Assembly: GCA_963801185.1 (NCBI GenBank)
Contig: CAWDDW010000002.1
Coordinates: forward strand, 186,001 to 250,000
DNA: 64,000 bases
Direction of reading: 5' to 3'
DNA from: Palsa-601 sp963801185
GTDB lineage: Bacteria > Actinomycetota > Acidimicrobiia > Acidimicrobiales > Bog-793
The translations under genes and the position numbers were made by a program. Positions 7,760 to 17,288 of the stretch are shown piece by piece. The notes beneath the pieces were generated by a model. The model did no database searches, was not told the DNA's origin, and saw only the letters and a program-made list of their open reading frames with translations. Position 1 is the stretch's first letter, and each line of letters starts with the position of its first letter.

Positions 7760-8773
7760 ATGCGCTACGTCATCCTTGGAGCCGGTGCGATCGGCGGCGC
7801 CATCGGGGGAAAGCTCGCGGTTCACGGACGCGACGTCGTTCTCGTGGCGAGGGGCGCCCACCTCGAGGCGCTCCAGCGAGAAGGCCTCGAGCTACGCGAC
7901 CCCGATTCGACCGAGCGAATCGACATCCGCGCAGTCGGCTCCACTGCCGAAGCCGGGCTGACGGACGAGGACTGCGTCATCGTCGCCACGAAGGCGCAGC
8001 ACACCGAAGTCGCCCTCGACGAACTACGGGCGGCTGCAGGGTCGCACGCTCGTGCCATGGCCGTCGTCTGCGCCCAGAACGGCGTCGAGAACGAAAGGGT
8101 CGCGCTGCGTCGTTTCGAGCACGTGTACGGCATGCGCGTGATTCTCGCCGGCACCCACCTCGAGCCGGGTGTGGTCGAGATCGCGACCGCTCCCGTCTTC
8201 GGTGTGCTCGACGTCGGCCGCTTTCCGGCCGGGCGCGATGCCACGTCCGAGGCGATCGCTGCAGACCTCGTCGCGAGCGGCTTCGACGCGACCTCGAGCG
8301 ACCAGGTCATGTCGTTCAAGTACCTGAAGCTCCTGGTCAACCTCGGCAACGCGCTGGAAGCGGCGAGCGGCACCCGCCTCGGGAGCGATACGGCGAGGGC
8401 GATCTTCCAGTCGGCGCAGGCCGAGGCGAGGGCATGCTTCGAGGCGGCCGGCATCGAAGTAGCCGACGAAGCCCATGAGTCCGCCCGCCGCAAGCTGCGG
8501 GGCGGCCCGCGGCCCGTGAACGGCGTCACTCGGCGAGGTGGCTCGAGCTGGCAGAGCCTGGAGCGCGGCACGGGCAATATCGAGGCGGATTACCTGAACG
8601 GCGAGATCGTGTTGCTCGGCAGGATGCACGGCATCCCGACCCCGGTCAACGCGCTCTTGCAGGAGCTAGCGAACCGGCTTGCCCGGGAGCGCCGCCCGGC
8701 TGGCTCCGTGCCGGTCGAGGAGATCGCCGCGAGCCTGGGTGACCTGGCGAGCCTGGGTGGCACTCTCGGGTGA
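7760..8773 (+). CDS. 2-dehydropantoate 2-reductase family protein (PanE/ApbA)
   Basis: A 337-residue NAD(P)-dependent reductase. The Rossmann motif GAGAIGGAIGG is at residues 6-16, followed by VALVAR-like and the AQNGVENE segment (residues ~112-120). The C-terminal helical domain has MSFKYLKLLVNLGNAL, with the family's catalytic lysine, and a late NGEIVLLGRMHGIPTPVN motif typical of PanE. PanE makes pantoate for coenzyme A; many paralogues in actinobacteria act on other keto acids, so I give no symbol. Slightly longer than E. coli PanE (303 residues). Confidence 0.85.
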   Translation: MRYVILGAGAIGGAIGGKLAVHGRDVVLVARGAHLEALQREGLELRDPDSTERIDIRAVGSTAEAGLTDEDCVIVATKAQHTEVALDELRAAAGSHARAMAVVCAQNGVENERVALRRFEHVYGMRVILAGTHLEPGVVEIATAPVFGVLDVGRFPAGRDATSEAIAADLVASGFDATSSDQVMSFKYLKLLVNLGNALEAASGTRLGSDTARAIFQSAQAEARACFEAAGIEVADEAHESARRKLRGGPRPVNGVTRRGGSSWQSLERGTGNIEADYLNGEIVLLGRMHGIPTPVNALLQELANRLARERRPAGSVPVEEIAASLGDLASLGGTLG

Positions 8774-8799
8774 GCGCTGGCAACCGGGGCGAGCGGCTC

Positions 8800-9627
8800 T
8801 CATGCGCCGAACCGGGGCGCCCGTCGCTCACGAAGCGCTGCGACGCCCTCGCGGTAGTCCGCGCCTCCCATCATCTCGCTCAGGGCCGTGATCGAGTCCT
8901 CGATCGAAGAGGCCGGATTGCCGCCGAGCTCCAGCAAGTCCCGGTAGAGCTGACGCTTGGTGACCGAGATCGACGCCGGCGACACCTCGTGCGCGAGCTT
9001 GGCGGCGTAGGCGCCGACGGCAGCCATCAGCTCTTCGGGCTCGTAGACCCCGTTGAGGAGGCTCATACCAGCGGCCTCCTCGGCGAGGAAGACACGGCTC
9101 GACAACAGCACGTCGGCGGCATGGGTGAGGCCGACGAGCTTCGGCAGCAGCCAGGAGAGGCCGAACTCGGCGGGCAGCCCGAGACGGCCGTGGGCGCTCG
9201 TCAGCTTGGCGCCCCGGGCAGCGAAACGCAGATCGCAGTAACAGGCGAGGGCGAACCCGATCCCGGCCGCCGGGCCGTTGATCGCAGCGATGATCGGCTT
9301 GTCGACCCCGAAGTGGTAGGCCAGGTCGGCGTCGTATTCCGGGCGGACCCCGTAGCCGGGCCGGGGAGCGTCCTCGGCAACGCCGGAGTCGTACTGCCCA
9401 CGCTCGGCGTGCCCCTTCAGGGCGTCTGTGTCCGCACCCGCACAGAAACCCCGCCCAGCCCCCGTCACCACCACCACCCGCACACCCTCGTCCCCGGCCG
9501 CCTCGAGAAGGGCCGACCGGTACTCCACGCTCATCCGCCCCGTCCAGGAGTTCAGGCGCTCGGGACGGTTGAGGGTGATGGTCGCGACGCGGTCGGCCAC
9601 GTCGTACTTGACGACCTTTCGTTCCAC
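8800..9627 (-). CDS. Enoyl-CoA hydratase/isomerase family protein
   Basis: A 275-residue crotonase-fold protein of acyl-CoA metabolism. The oxyanion-hole segments are GRGFCAGADTDAL and INGPAAGIGFALACYCDLRFAA. The acidic residue needed for hydration is represented in the LGLPAEFGLSWLL region. The start is the GTG at 9627 (VERKVVKYDVADRVATITL); the open frame upstream reads into unrelated arginine-rich sequence near the Sir2 start. The substrate is not predictable. Confidence 0.9.
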   Translation of the reverse strand: MERKVVKYDVADRVATITLNRPERLNSWTGRMSVEYRSALLEAAGDEGVRVVVVTGAGRGFCAGADTDALKGHAERGQYDSGVAEDAPRPGYGVRPEYDADLAYHFGVDKPIIAAINGPAAGIGFALACYCDLRFAARGAKLTSAHGRLGLPAEFGLSWLLPKLVGLTHAADVLLSSRVFLAEEAAGMSLLNGVYEPEELMAAVGAYAAKLAHEVSPASISVTKRQLYRDLLELGGNPASSIEDSITALSEMMGGADYREGVAALRERRAPRFGA

Positions 9628-9674
9628 GAGGGGGCACGATACCGGGAGGCTGCGCGCCGCGGCGAGGCTCACCA

Positions 9675-10478
9675 ATGAGCCCGGATGCCGGCGACGACAT
9701 CGACGCAGCCGCAGCACTCGTCGCTCGGACCCGGCCCGGAGGTGTCGTCGCCCTCACCGGCGCCGGTATCTCGACCGACGCGGGCATCCGCGACTTCCGG
9801 GGGCCGAACGGTGTGTGGACTACAGACCCCAAAGCCGAACGGCTGTCCACCCTCGATGCATACCTGGGCGATGACGAGGTGCGCCGGATGGCTTGGCAGA
9901 ACCGGCTGCACTCACCGGTTTGGGATGCTCGGCCGACGGCGGGCCACCTCGCACTGGTAGATCTCGAGCGCCACGACTTGCTGTCGCTCGTGATCACACA
10001 GAACACCGATGGGCTGCACCTGTTGGCCGGCCACCGACCGGACCGCGTCATCGAGATCCACGGGACCGCTCACTGGACCGAGTGCTGGAGCTGCCGTCAC
10101 CGCGAACCGACTCTCGCGGTGCTCGAGAGGGTCCGCGCAGGCGACGCTGACCCCCACTGCCGCCGAAAGCGCGCTGACGGAGAAGGCTCTTGCGGCGGCA
10201 TCTTGAAGACGGCGACCGTGAGCTTCGGGCAGTCGCTCGACCGGGAGGCGCTCGAGCGAGCGAGCCGAGCAGCTGCCAATGCCGCAGTCGTCCTCGCGGT
10301 GGGGACGACGCTCGAGGTCCAGCCGGCGGCCGGGCTCGTACCACTCGCGAGGAGTCGGGGCGCCGCCATCATCATCGTGAACGGCAGCCCGACGGTGCTC
10401 GATTCCTTGGCGGACGTGCTCGTGCGGGGATCGATTTCGGAGGTCCTGCCTCGCCTGGTGCCCGCGATCAACCCTTGA
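9675..10478 (+). CDS. Sir2-family NAD-dependent protein deacylase
   Basis: A 267-residue sirtuin that removes acyl groups from lysines using NAD. Motifs in order: GAGISTDAGIRDFRG (NAD binding), ITQNTDGLHLLAG, the catalytic histidine in VIEIHGTAHWTECWSC, a zinc pair CWSC with a partner pair that is partly altered (CRRKRADGEGSCGG), then VLAVGTTLEVQPAAGLV and IIIVNG. The bacterial deacylase-type Tyr/Arg pair of CobB is not obvious. Its last 11 bases overlap the convergent YcaQ-like gene. Confidence 0.92.
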   Translation: MSPDAGDDIDAAAALVARTRPGGVVALTGAGISTDAGIRDFRGPNGVWTTDPKAERLSTLDAYLGDDEVRRMAWQNRLHSPVWDARPTAGHLALVDLERHDLLSLVITQNTDGLHLLAGHRPDRVIEIHGTAHWTECWSCRHREPTLAVLERVRAGDADPHCRRKRADGEGSCGGILKTATVSFGQSLDREALERASRAAANAAVVLAVGTTLEVQPAAGLVPLARSRGAAIIIVNGSPTVLDSLADVLVRGSISEVLPRLVPAINP

Positions 10479-11646
10479 GGGCGGAAAGAACCGAGGCTCT
10501 CGCCGCCGACGGCTCCACCCGCTCGACCACGATCGAGTCGGCGTTCACCCACTTCGCCGCCTCGCTGAGCGCAGCTCCGACTGCCCGGGCAGCGCGGCCG
10601 GTGGGCTCTGAGTGCTCGAGATGGACGCTGCGGGCGACAAGCGTGGAACCCTCGCGGGCGGGGTCCACCCTCCCCACGAGGCGGTCGTTCGAGAGCACCG
10701 GCATGGAGTAATAGCCGTGTACGCGCGCGGGCCGGGGGACGTACGCCTCGAGGCGATGGTGGAACCCGAAGACGCGCTCGATCCGGGCGCGGTCACAGAT
10801 CAGCGAGTCGAAAGGTGACAGAAGGACCGGCCGCGCTCGCGCTCCCGCGACGGCCGGATGATCGAGCGCCCCGGGCGCCACGACGGCGCCGTCCCGCCAT
10901 CCCTCCACGACTGCATGTTCCAGGGCACACGACGGGAGGGCAGCTGCGACGTCCGCCCGTTTCAGTCCGGCATACGCAGCGAGGTCGGCGGCCGTCGCCA
11001 CCCCGAGCGCCGCGGTGGCGCGCTCGATCAGCACGCGCACCGCGTCGGGCTTGCGAACCTCGATTCGCAGCAGCTCCGCAGGGATAGCGCGCTCGGGAAG
11101 GTCGTAGACACGCTGGAAGCCGCGCCGGGTGGTGCAGACGACGTCGCCGACGTCGAGGAGCCACTCCGCTGCGATCTTCGTCTCGGACCAGTCCCACCAA
11201 GGGCCGCCGCGCTTGGCCCCACCGAGCTCCTTCGCGGTGAGCGGGCCGCGATCGCGCAGCTGGTCGAGGACGTTCGAGCACGCCTTGGCGGGGTCGGTCA
11301 AACGATGCCACCGGAACCCGCGTGCTCTTCTCGCCGCCCGCTTGAAGCCGAGGTTCGGCCACTCCTCGATGGGCACGACGCACGCCGCGTGGTACCAGTA
11401 CTCGATAGCGGCATAAGGCGGCCCCTCCCAGTAGGCCGCCTCGATCCGGCGGCGAGGCACGGCCCCGAGGCGGGCGAACGCCACCAGCTCATGGGACCGA
11501 GCCAGCACCGAGATCGTGTCCAGCTGGACGCCCCGGGTTTGCGCGAGCACCCCGGCAGGCCCTCCGGTAGTGCGCCGCCCGAGCAGTCCTTGGGCTGCAA
11601 GTTGAGTCCGTCGAGCGTGGCGGGAGGAGAGCTCGAGTGGTGGCAC
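10468..11646 (-). CDS. YcaQ-type winged-helix protein (crosslink-repair DNA glycosylase family)
   Basis: A 392-residue protein of the HTH_42/YcaQ family, whose studied members unhook DNA interstrand crosslinks or other bulky lesions. Visible are the N-terminal LSSRHARRTQLAAQGL segment, GVQLDTISVLARSHELVAFARLG, and the family's AIEYWYHAACVVPIEEWP, followed by a wing region (LTAKELGG). Q-x-D stands here as QLDTISV, the motif region holding the catalytic residues in YcaQ. The GTG at 11646 is chosen because the upstream extension is low-complexity. It overlaps the convergent Sir2 gene by 11 bases. Confidence 0.87.
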   Translation of the reverse strand: MPPLELSSRHARRTQLAAQGLLGRRTTGGPAGVLAQTRGVQLDTISVLARSHELVAFARLGAVPRRRIEAAYWEGPPYAAIEYWYHAACVVPIEEWPNLGFKRAARRARGFRWHRLTDPAKACSNVLDQLRDRGPLTAKELGGAKRGGPWWDWSETKIAAEWLLDVGDVVCTTRRGFQRVYDLPERAIPAELLRIEVRKPDAVRVLIERATAALGVATAADLAAYAGLKRADVAAALPSCALEHAVVEGWRDGAVVAPGALDHPAVAGARARPVLLSPFDSLICDRARIERVFGFHHRLEAYVPRPARVHGYYSMPVLSNDRLVGRVDPAREGSTLVARSVHLEHSEPTGRAARAVGAALSEAAKWVNADSIVVERVEPSAARASVLSALKG

Positions 11647-11750
11647 GGTGAAGATCCTGCCGGATTTTCTTTCGGTCCGCGCGGGGCATGCCCTACGATT
11701 CGCCCTGGCGCCGGGACCGGCGCGCACCGGCGGGAGGGGGATCAGCCGTA

Positions 11751-13958
11751 ATGCCTGGACCGATCAAGGATCATCGTGCTCGCCCCCTTGATCGCGCTCG
11801 TGCACGTGCTCGTGCCCGAGCGCGCGGTTACGCAATTGTCGTCGCGGCCCTCGTGAGTGCCCTTGCCTGCGCTTTCATACCGATCTCGTCCGCAACCGCG
11901 CAAGTGAGGCACCAAGGCGCCGAGCGGCTCCCGTCCCTGGCGCCGGTGGCGCCCGTGCCGGCAGTGCCGTTGCGAGCTGCTCGCCTCGGGTCGGTCGCGC
12001 CCAGTACTCAGATGGCGGTGGACGTCGTGTTGCGCCCTCGCGACCCGGGAGGATTGGCCGAGCTTGCGCTCGCGGTGTCGACTCCCGGTTCGGCACTCCG
12101 GGGTGACTACCGGTCGCCTGCCGAGCTCCGTCGCGAGTTCGGGCCGAGCACAGCGGAGGTCCAATCCGTCAAGGCCGGCTTGCGGAACCTCGGCCTGCAC
12201 GTCGGATCGGTCAGCCCCGACCACCTCACCATCCACGTGCACGCGGCGGCGTCGGTCCTCGCGCATGCGTTGCACACGTCCTTCGAGAGCTACCGCCTCC
12301 CCTCAGGCCGGGTCGCCTTCGCCAATACGTCGTTGGCCGCTCTGCCCTACGCGATCGGCTCCCGCGTCGAGACCGTCATCGGGCTCTCCGACGTGGCGAG
12401 GTACGTGCCGCTCGACGTCCGCACCGGGGCCCACCCCGCGAGCAAGCAACCCGCGAGCCACCGCGACCAGGCGGCCCCCACACCGTGCAACGGAGCGAGC
12501 GCCCAGCAAGCCGACGGCGCCTACACCTCCAACGAGCTCGCCAAAGCCTACGGCATGACGGGCCTGTACAGCAGCCACGACTTCGGCCGCGGTGTGACAG
12601 TGGGGATCTTCGAGCTCGAGAAGGACGCCACGAGCGACATCGACACCTACGAGACTTGCTACGGGATCTCGACGAAGGTCAGCTACATCAAGGTCGACGG
12701 GGGGGCGACGGGCTCCGCGCACGGCGTCGGCGAGGCCACCCTCGACATCGAGGATGTCGCCGGGCTGGCCCCCAAGGTGAACATCGAGGTCTACCAGGCA
12801 CCGAACGACAGCACCGGACCCTTTGACGAGTTCCAGTACATGGTCGACCATCCCACCGCCAAGGTCGTCACGACCTCGTGGGGCGAGTGCGAGGCCGACC
12901 TCGCGGGCGAAGGCTCGACTGCGCTGCAAGAGGCTCGAGCCGAGTCGAACCTCTTCGAGCTGGCAGCGGCCGAGGGTCAGTCGTGGATGTCGGCCGCAGG
13001 GGACGACGGATCGACGGACTGCACCGTTTCCCAAGGGTTCCCGACCTCCGCTCTCGCGGTCGACGATCCCGGGTCGCAGCCCTACGTGACCTCGGTCGGG
13101 GGCACGACGCTGCATCTGAACACGCGCGGCAACACCGAGAGGGTGTGGAACGACTCGGCAAGCGGATCCGGCGCCGGCGGCGGTGGTATCTCCGAGCTGT
13201 GGCCGATGCCCGCCTACCAGGCCGGCGCGAGCAAGTCGCTCGGCGTCATCAACAAGGACTCGTCGGGCAAGCCCTGTGACGCCGTCTCCGGCTACTGCCG
13301 GGAGGTGCCCGACATCACGGCCGATGCCGATCCCGACACCGGCTACGTCATCTTCTGGTTCGGAGGCTGGCAGCCCATTGGAGGCACGAGCGCCGCCGCA
13401 CCGCTGTGGGCCGCCGTCACGGCGCTGACGGACGCGAGCGCGGGGTGTGGGGGGAACTCCGTGGGTTTCTTGAATCCGCTCTTGTACTCCGTTGCCGGCT
13501 CGAAGAGCTACTCGAGCGACCTGACCGACATAACGGCCGGGAACAACGACTTCACGCTCTCTGGCTACAAGGGTGGCCGCTTCCCCGCAACCACCGGCTA
13601 CGACATGGCGTCCGGCCTCGGGTCGCCCCTCGTGACCTCGAGCCATGGAGGGCTCGCTTCCGCGCTGTGCTCGTTCGTGAAGAAGACGCGACCGGGCGTG
13701 GACTCGGTCTCGCCTGACAGCGGACCGGCAAAGGGGGGCAACACCGTCACGGTGAAGGGCTACGGCTTCGCCGATGTCACGGCCGTTTACGTGGGCTCGA
13801 AGAAGGCGAAGTTCAAGGTCGAGAGCTCCTCCGAGGTTGCGCCGACCAAGCTCGAGGTGACGCTGCCGGCGGGTTCCGGTAATCAATGGGTGACGGTCCA
13901 CAACGGGACGTACACGAACGCGCACACCCCGGGCGACAGTTACATCTACAAGCCGTAG
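11751..13958 (+). CDS. Secreted peptidase S53 (sedolisin/kumamolisin) with C-terminal IPT/TIG domain
   Basis: A 735-residue exported protease of the acid-active serine-carboxyl family. Layout: a basic start and hydrophobic signal segment (residues ~20-45, GYAIVVAALVSALACAF), a pro-domain (~75-235) and the S53 catalytic domain (~255-640). It closes with an IPT/TIG domain (~650-735, GVDSVSPDSGPAKGGNTVTVKG). Catalytic Glu328 and Asp332 lie in GEATLD and Ser547 in GGTSAAAP. A GGAGGGGG ribosome site 10 bases upstream supports the ATG at 11751 over an earlier one at 11688. The stretch before the signal is an Arg-Ala repeat. Confidence 0.93.
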   Translation: MPGPIKDHRARPLDRARARARARARGYAIVVAALVSALACAFIPISSATAQVRHQGAERLPSLAPVAPVPAVPLRAARLGSVAPSTQMAVDVVLRPRDPGGLAELALAVSTPGSALRGDYRSPAELRREFGPSTAEVQSVKAGLRNLGLHVGSVSPDHLTIHVHAAASVLAHALHTSFESYRLPSGRVAFANTSLAALPYAIGSRVETVIGLSDVARYVPLDVRTGAHPASKQPASHRDQAAPTPCNGASAQQADGAYTSNELAKAYGMTGLYSSHDFGRGVTVGIFELEKDATSDIDTYETCYGISTKVSYIKVDGGATGSAHGVGEATLDIEDVAGLAPKVNIEVYQAPNDSTGPFDEFQYMVDHPTAKVVTTSWGECEADLAGEGSTALQEARAESNLFELAAAEGQSWMSAAGDDGSTDCTVSQGFPTSALAVDDPGSQPYVTSVGGTTLHLNTRGNTERVWNDSASGSGAGGGGISELWPMPAYQAGASKSLGVINKDSSGKPCDAVSGYCREVPDITADADPDTGYVIFWFGGWQPIGGTSAAAPLWAAVTALTDASAGCGGNSVGFLNPLLYSVAGSKSYSSDLTDITAGNNDFTLSGYKGGRFPATTGYDMASGLGSPLVTSSHGGLASALCSFVKKTRPGVDSVSPDSGPAKGGNTVTVKGYGFADVTAVYVGSKKAKFKVESSSEVAPTKLEVTLPAGSGNQWVTVHNGTYTNAHTPGDSYIYKP

Positions 13959-13973
13959 GCAAGCCGTAGGCCC

Positions 13974-13991
13974 GCCGGGAACCAGCCCGGC
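13974..13991 (+). terminator. Possible terminator hairpin after the S53 peptidase gene
   Basis: GCCGGG (13974-13979) and CCCGGC (13986-13991) can pair around a six-base loop, 16 bases after the peptidase stop. There is no following T-run, so factor-independent termination is only a possibility. The other ~160 bases before the helicase start show no clear promoter. Confidence 0.3.
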
Positions 13992-14154
13992 CAAGCCCCC
14001 GAGCCACCATGAACCGGGGTAGCCCCTGAGCTGGGCTATGATGGTGAAACCGACGCGCCTGGGCACTGTGCTCGCGCGAGCTCGCTGGTAGCCGATCCGG
14101 ATCTCCGAAGGTTGCGAGTGTGCACCTCATAACCGGAGAAACGGAGCCTTACCC

Positions 14155-15639
14155 TTGTCCTCGACCCTCGCGCCCACTGGCGCGCCTCTGACCCTGGCAG
14201 CGCCCGACCTGGCTGCGCGGCAGAGTTTCGCAGCTCTAGGCGTGGCGCCCGAGCTGGTCCGCCTGCTCGATGCCCAGCAGATCACCGAGCCGTTGCCGAT
14301 CCAGGCGGCGACGATCCCCGATGTGCTCGAAGGCCGCGACGTCTCCGGCAAGGCGCCGACCGGATCCGGCAAGACTCTCGCCTTCGCTCTCCCAATGGTG
14401 ATGACCGTCGGGAAGGCACGGCCAAACCGGCCGCGCGCCCTGATCCTGGCTCCCACTCGTCAGCTCGCGGCCCAGATCGCGAAGGAGCTCGTGTCGCTGT
14501 CCGGGCCCCGGCGGGTACGTGTGCACGCGTTCTACGGTGGCGTCGGCTTTGGCGGCCAGCTGAAGGCGCTCCGGGACCGCGTCGACATCGCCGTCGCGTG
14601 CCCCGGGCGACTCGAGGACCTCATGAGCTCCGGTTCCATCCGCCTCGGCGACGTCGAGACCGTAGTGGTCGACGAGGCGGACCGGATGGCCGACATGGGT
14701 TTCTTGCCGGCTGTGAAACGGATCCTCGATGCGACTACGCCTGACCGTCAGACGCTGTTGTTCTCGGCCACGCTCGACGGCGACGTCGACGAGCTCGTCC
14801 GCCGGTACCAGCGCCATCCCGTTCGTCACGAGATCGAGGCTGACAAGGACGAGCTCGCCCGGATGACCCACCGCTTCCACGCCGTCGACCACGAGCAGCG
14901 CCCGCAGCTGTGCGCAGAGGTCGTCGCCTCGCACGATTCGACCGTCATCTTCGTGCGAACACGGCACGGCGCCGAGCGCCTCGCGCGCCAGCTCGACCGC
15001 TCCGGGGTCAGGGCCGTCGCCATCCACGGCGACCGCAGCCAGCAGCAGCGCGACCGCGCCCTCGCCCAGTTCCGCTCGGGTCAAGCCCGTGCGCTCGTCG
15101 CCACTGACGTCGCCGCTCGCGGGATCCATGTGGACGAGGTCAGTTGCGTTATCCACTACGACTTCCCTGCGGACTCGAAGGACTACGTCCACCGCTCAGG
15201 CCGGACGGCCCGCGCCGGGTCGTCGGGCGTGGTGGTCTCTTTCGTGATGCCCGAGCAGCACCGCGCGGTCCACGTCCTCTGCCGGGACCTCGGTCTCGAG
15301 GCGGAGCTGATCGGGGTAGGCCGAGGCGGCGCTCGCGACGGCTCTTCGCCAGGGAGGCGCCCGCAGGCTCAGGGCTCGCGAGCGAGCTCGCGAGGCCAGG
15401 GCAGCTCGCGAGCGCAAGGCTTGCGAGGCCAAGCCCCTCGAGCCCAAGGCTCGCGAGCTGCACACCGGCCGCGCCCAAGCCTCGCGAGGGTACGCCGGCG
15501 GGCGGGGGCGGTCCACGATGCGGAATCGCCCACCGGCCGCCTGACCCGAGCCTGTACCATCCCGCGCAAGTCGGCGCGAGTCGCCTCGCGTCGCCTCATA
15601 ACGCGGGAGGAACGTGCTCATGACCCGGGATCGATATGA
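14155..15639 (+). CDS. DEAD-box ATP-dependent RNA helicase
   Basis: A 494-residue RNA helicase. Motifs in order: Q motif (ITEPLPIQAATIP), I APTGSGKT, Ia PTRQLA, II VDEADRM (so D-E-A-D), III SAT, IV IFVRTRHG, V TDVAARGIHVD and VI HRSGRTARAG. It acts in RNA unwinding, ribosome assembly or cold adaptation. The start is a TTG. The catalytic core ends near residue 375. The remaining ~115 residues are a Gly/Ser/Gln/Arg-rich tail built from imperfect repeats (AQGSRASSRGQGSSRAQG-like), probably an RNA-binding tail. The last 20 bases overlap the GMC gene, so the true end of the tail could be affected by an indel. Confidence 0.93.
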   Translation: MSSTLAPTGAPLTLAAPDLAARQSFAALGVAPELVRLLDAQQITEPLPIQAATIPDVLEGRDVSGKAPTGSGKTLAFALPMVMTVGKARPNRPRALILAPTRQLAAQIAKELVSLSGPRRVRVHAFYGGVGFGGQLKALRDRVDIAVACPGRLEDLMSSGSIRLGDVETVVVDEADRMADMGFLPAVKRILDATTPDRQTLLFSATLDGDVDELVRRYQRHPVRHEIEADKDELARMTHRFHAVDHEQRPQLCAEVVASHDSTVIFVRTRHGAERLARQLDRSGVRAVAIHGDRSQQQRDRALAQFRSGQARALVATDVAARGIHVDEVSCVIHYDFPADSKDYVHRSGRTARAGSSGVVVSFVMPEQHRAVHVLCRDLGLEAELIGVGRGGARDGSSPGRRPQAQGSRASSRGQGSSRAQGLRGQAPRAQGSRAAHRPRPSLARVRRRAGAVHDAESPTGRLTRACTIPRKSARVASRRLITREERAHDPGSI

Positions 15640-17272
15640 CTTCCTGATCGTCGGAGGGGGATCGGCCGGGAGCGCGCTCGCACACCGGCTGTCGACCGAC
15701 CCGTCCAACTCGGTCCTCGTGCTCGAGGCGGGGCGCCCGGACTACCCCTTCGACATCTTCATCCACATGCCTGCTGCACTGACTATCCCGATAGGGAACC
15801 GCTTCTACGACTGGAAGTACGAGTCGGAGCCCGAGCCGAACATGAACGGTCGCCGGATCTATCACGCACGCGGCAAAGTGCTCGGCGGCTCGAGCAGCAT
15901 CAACGGCATGATCTTCCAGCGGGGCAACCCTCTCGACTACGAGCGGTGGGCTTCGGATCCCGGCATGGAGACCTGGGACTACGCCCACTGCCTCCCGTAC
16001 TTCAAGAAGATGGAGAGCTGCCTGGCCGGGACGGACGAATTCCGGGGCGGGAAGGGACCGATCGTGCTCGAGCGAGGGCCGGCGACGAATCCCCTGTTCA
16101 CGGCATTCTTCAAGGCGGTGCAGGAGGCCGGCTACTCCCTCACCGAGGACGTGAACGGCTTTCGCCAGGAGGGCTTTGCGGCTTTCGACCGGACGATCCG
16201 CAACGGTCGGCGGTGGAGTGCCGCCCGGGCTTATCTGCACCCGGCGATGCGGAGGGCGAACCTCGAAGTGACCACGCGGGCCTTCGTGACGAAGATCTTG
16301 TTCGAAGGCGGCCGTGCGGTCGGCGTCGAGTTCCGCGAGGGCCGCGGCCCTGCCAAGCGGGCGATGGCGGGTGAGGTCATCTTGTGCGGCGGGTCGATCA
16401 ACTCGCCGCAACTGCTGCAGCTCTCCGGCATCGGGAACGGCGCCGAGCTGAAGGCGCTCGGTGTCGACGTCGTGGCGGACCTCGCCGGTGTCGGCGAGAA
16501 CCTGCAGGACCACCTGGAGGTCTACATCCAGTACGCCTGCAAGCAACCCGTATCGGTCGCGCCGGCACTCCTTTGGCGCAACCGGCCGTGGGTGGGGCTC
16601 AACTGGCTGCTCTTCAGGTCCGGGCCGGGGGCGACGAATCACTTCGAGGGCGGGGGTTTCGCGCGGAGCAACGATGACGTGCTCTACCCGAACCTGATGT
16701 TCCACTTCCTGCCGATAGCGATCCGCTACGACGGCTCGGCTCCGGCAGCCGGCCACGGGTATCAGGTCCACATCGGGCCGATGTACTCGGACTCCCGGGG
16801 ATCGGTGAAGATCCGCTCGATCGACCCGACCGTGCATCCAGCGCTCCGGTTCAACTACCTCTCGACCGATCAGGACCGTCGCGAGTGGGTCGAGGCGGTC
16901 GCGGTCGCCCGCAAGATCTTGAACCAGCCTGCCTTCGGCGAGTTCAACGACGGCGAGCTCTCGCCCGGCCCTGGAGTCGCGACCGACGACGAGATCCTGG
17001 AATGGGTGCGCCGTGACGGCGAGACCGCCCTTCACCCCTCGTGCACGGCCAAGATGGGCACCGATGACCGAGCGGTAGTCGACCCTCTCACCATGGGCGT
17101 CCACGGGATTGAGGGCCTCCGGGTCGTCGACGCGTCCGTGATGCCTTACGTCACGAACGGCAACATCTACGCGCCCGTCATGATGGTCGCCGAGAAGGCA
17201 GCCGACCTGATCCTCGGTAATACGCCGCTGCCGCCCGAACCCGTCGAGTTCTTCAGGCGCGACTCCCGGTGA
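15620..17272 (+). CDS. betA: GMC oxidoreductase, choline dehydrogenase type
   Basis: A 550-residue FAD enzyme. The dinucleotide fold DFLIVGGGSAGSALAHRL is at residues 6-24; GMC signature 1 is GKVLGGSSSINGMIFQRGN and signature 2 is GSINSPQLLQLSGIG. The catalytic histidine region HPSCTAKMG and the C-terminal VVDASVMPYVTNGNIYAPVMMVAEKAAD match choline dehydrogenases (BetA), which oxidise choline to betaine aldehyde at the membrane. The ATG at 15620 follows GGGAGGA by eight bases. An aldehyde dehydrogenase follows 16 bases downstream, the usual BetA/BetB arrangement. Other alcohol substrates remain possible; context favours choline. Confidence 0.85.
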   Translation: MTRDRYDFLIVGGGSAGSALAHRLSTDPSNSVLVLEAGRPDYPFDIFIHMPAALTIPIGNRFYDWKYESEPEPNMNGRRIYHARGKVLGGSSSINGMIFQRGNPLDYERWASDPGMETWDYAHCLPYFKKMESCLAGTDEFRGGKGPIVLERGPATNPLFTAFFKAVQEAGYSLTEDVNGFRQEGFAAFDRTIRNGRRWSAARAYLHPAMRRANLEVTTRAFVTKILFEGGRAVGVEFREGRGPAKRAMAGEVILCGGSINSPQLLQLSGIGNGAELKALGVDVVADLAGVGENLQDHLEVYIQYACKQPVSVAPALLWRNRPWVGLNWLLFRSGPGATNHFEGGGFARSNDDVLYPNLMFHFLPIAIRYDGSAPAAGHGYQVHIGPMYSDSRGSVKIRSIDPTVHPALRFNYLSTDQDRREWVEAVAVARKILNQPAFGEFNDGELSPGPGVATDDEILEWVRRDGETALHPSCTAKMGTDDRAVVDPLTMGVHGIEGLRVVDASVMPYVTNGNIYAPVMMVAEKAADLILGNTPLPPEPVEFFRRDSR

Positions 17273-17288
17273 AGCCGCAGGCCTCCCG

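Noticed and set aside
12303..14066. Minus-strand open frame of ~590 codons
   Set aside because: Antisense to the S53 peptidase, whose catalytic residues are unmistakable; the antisense translation is low-complexity.
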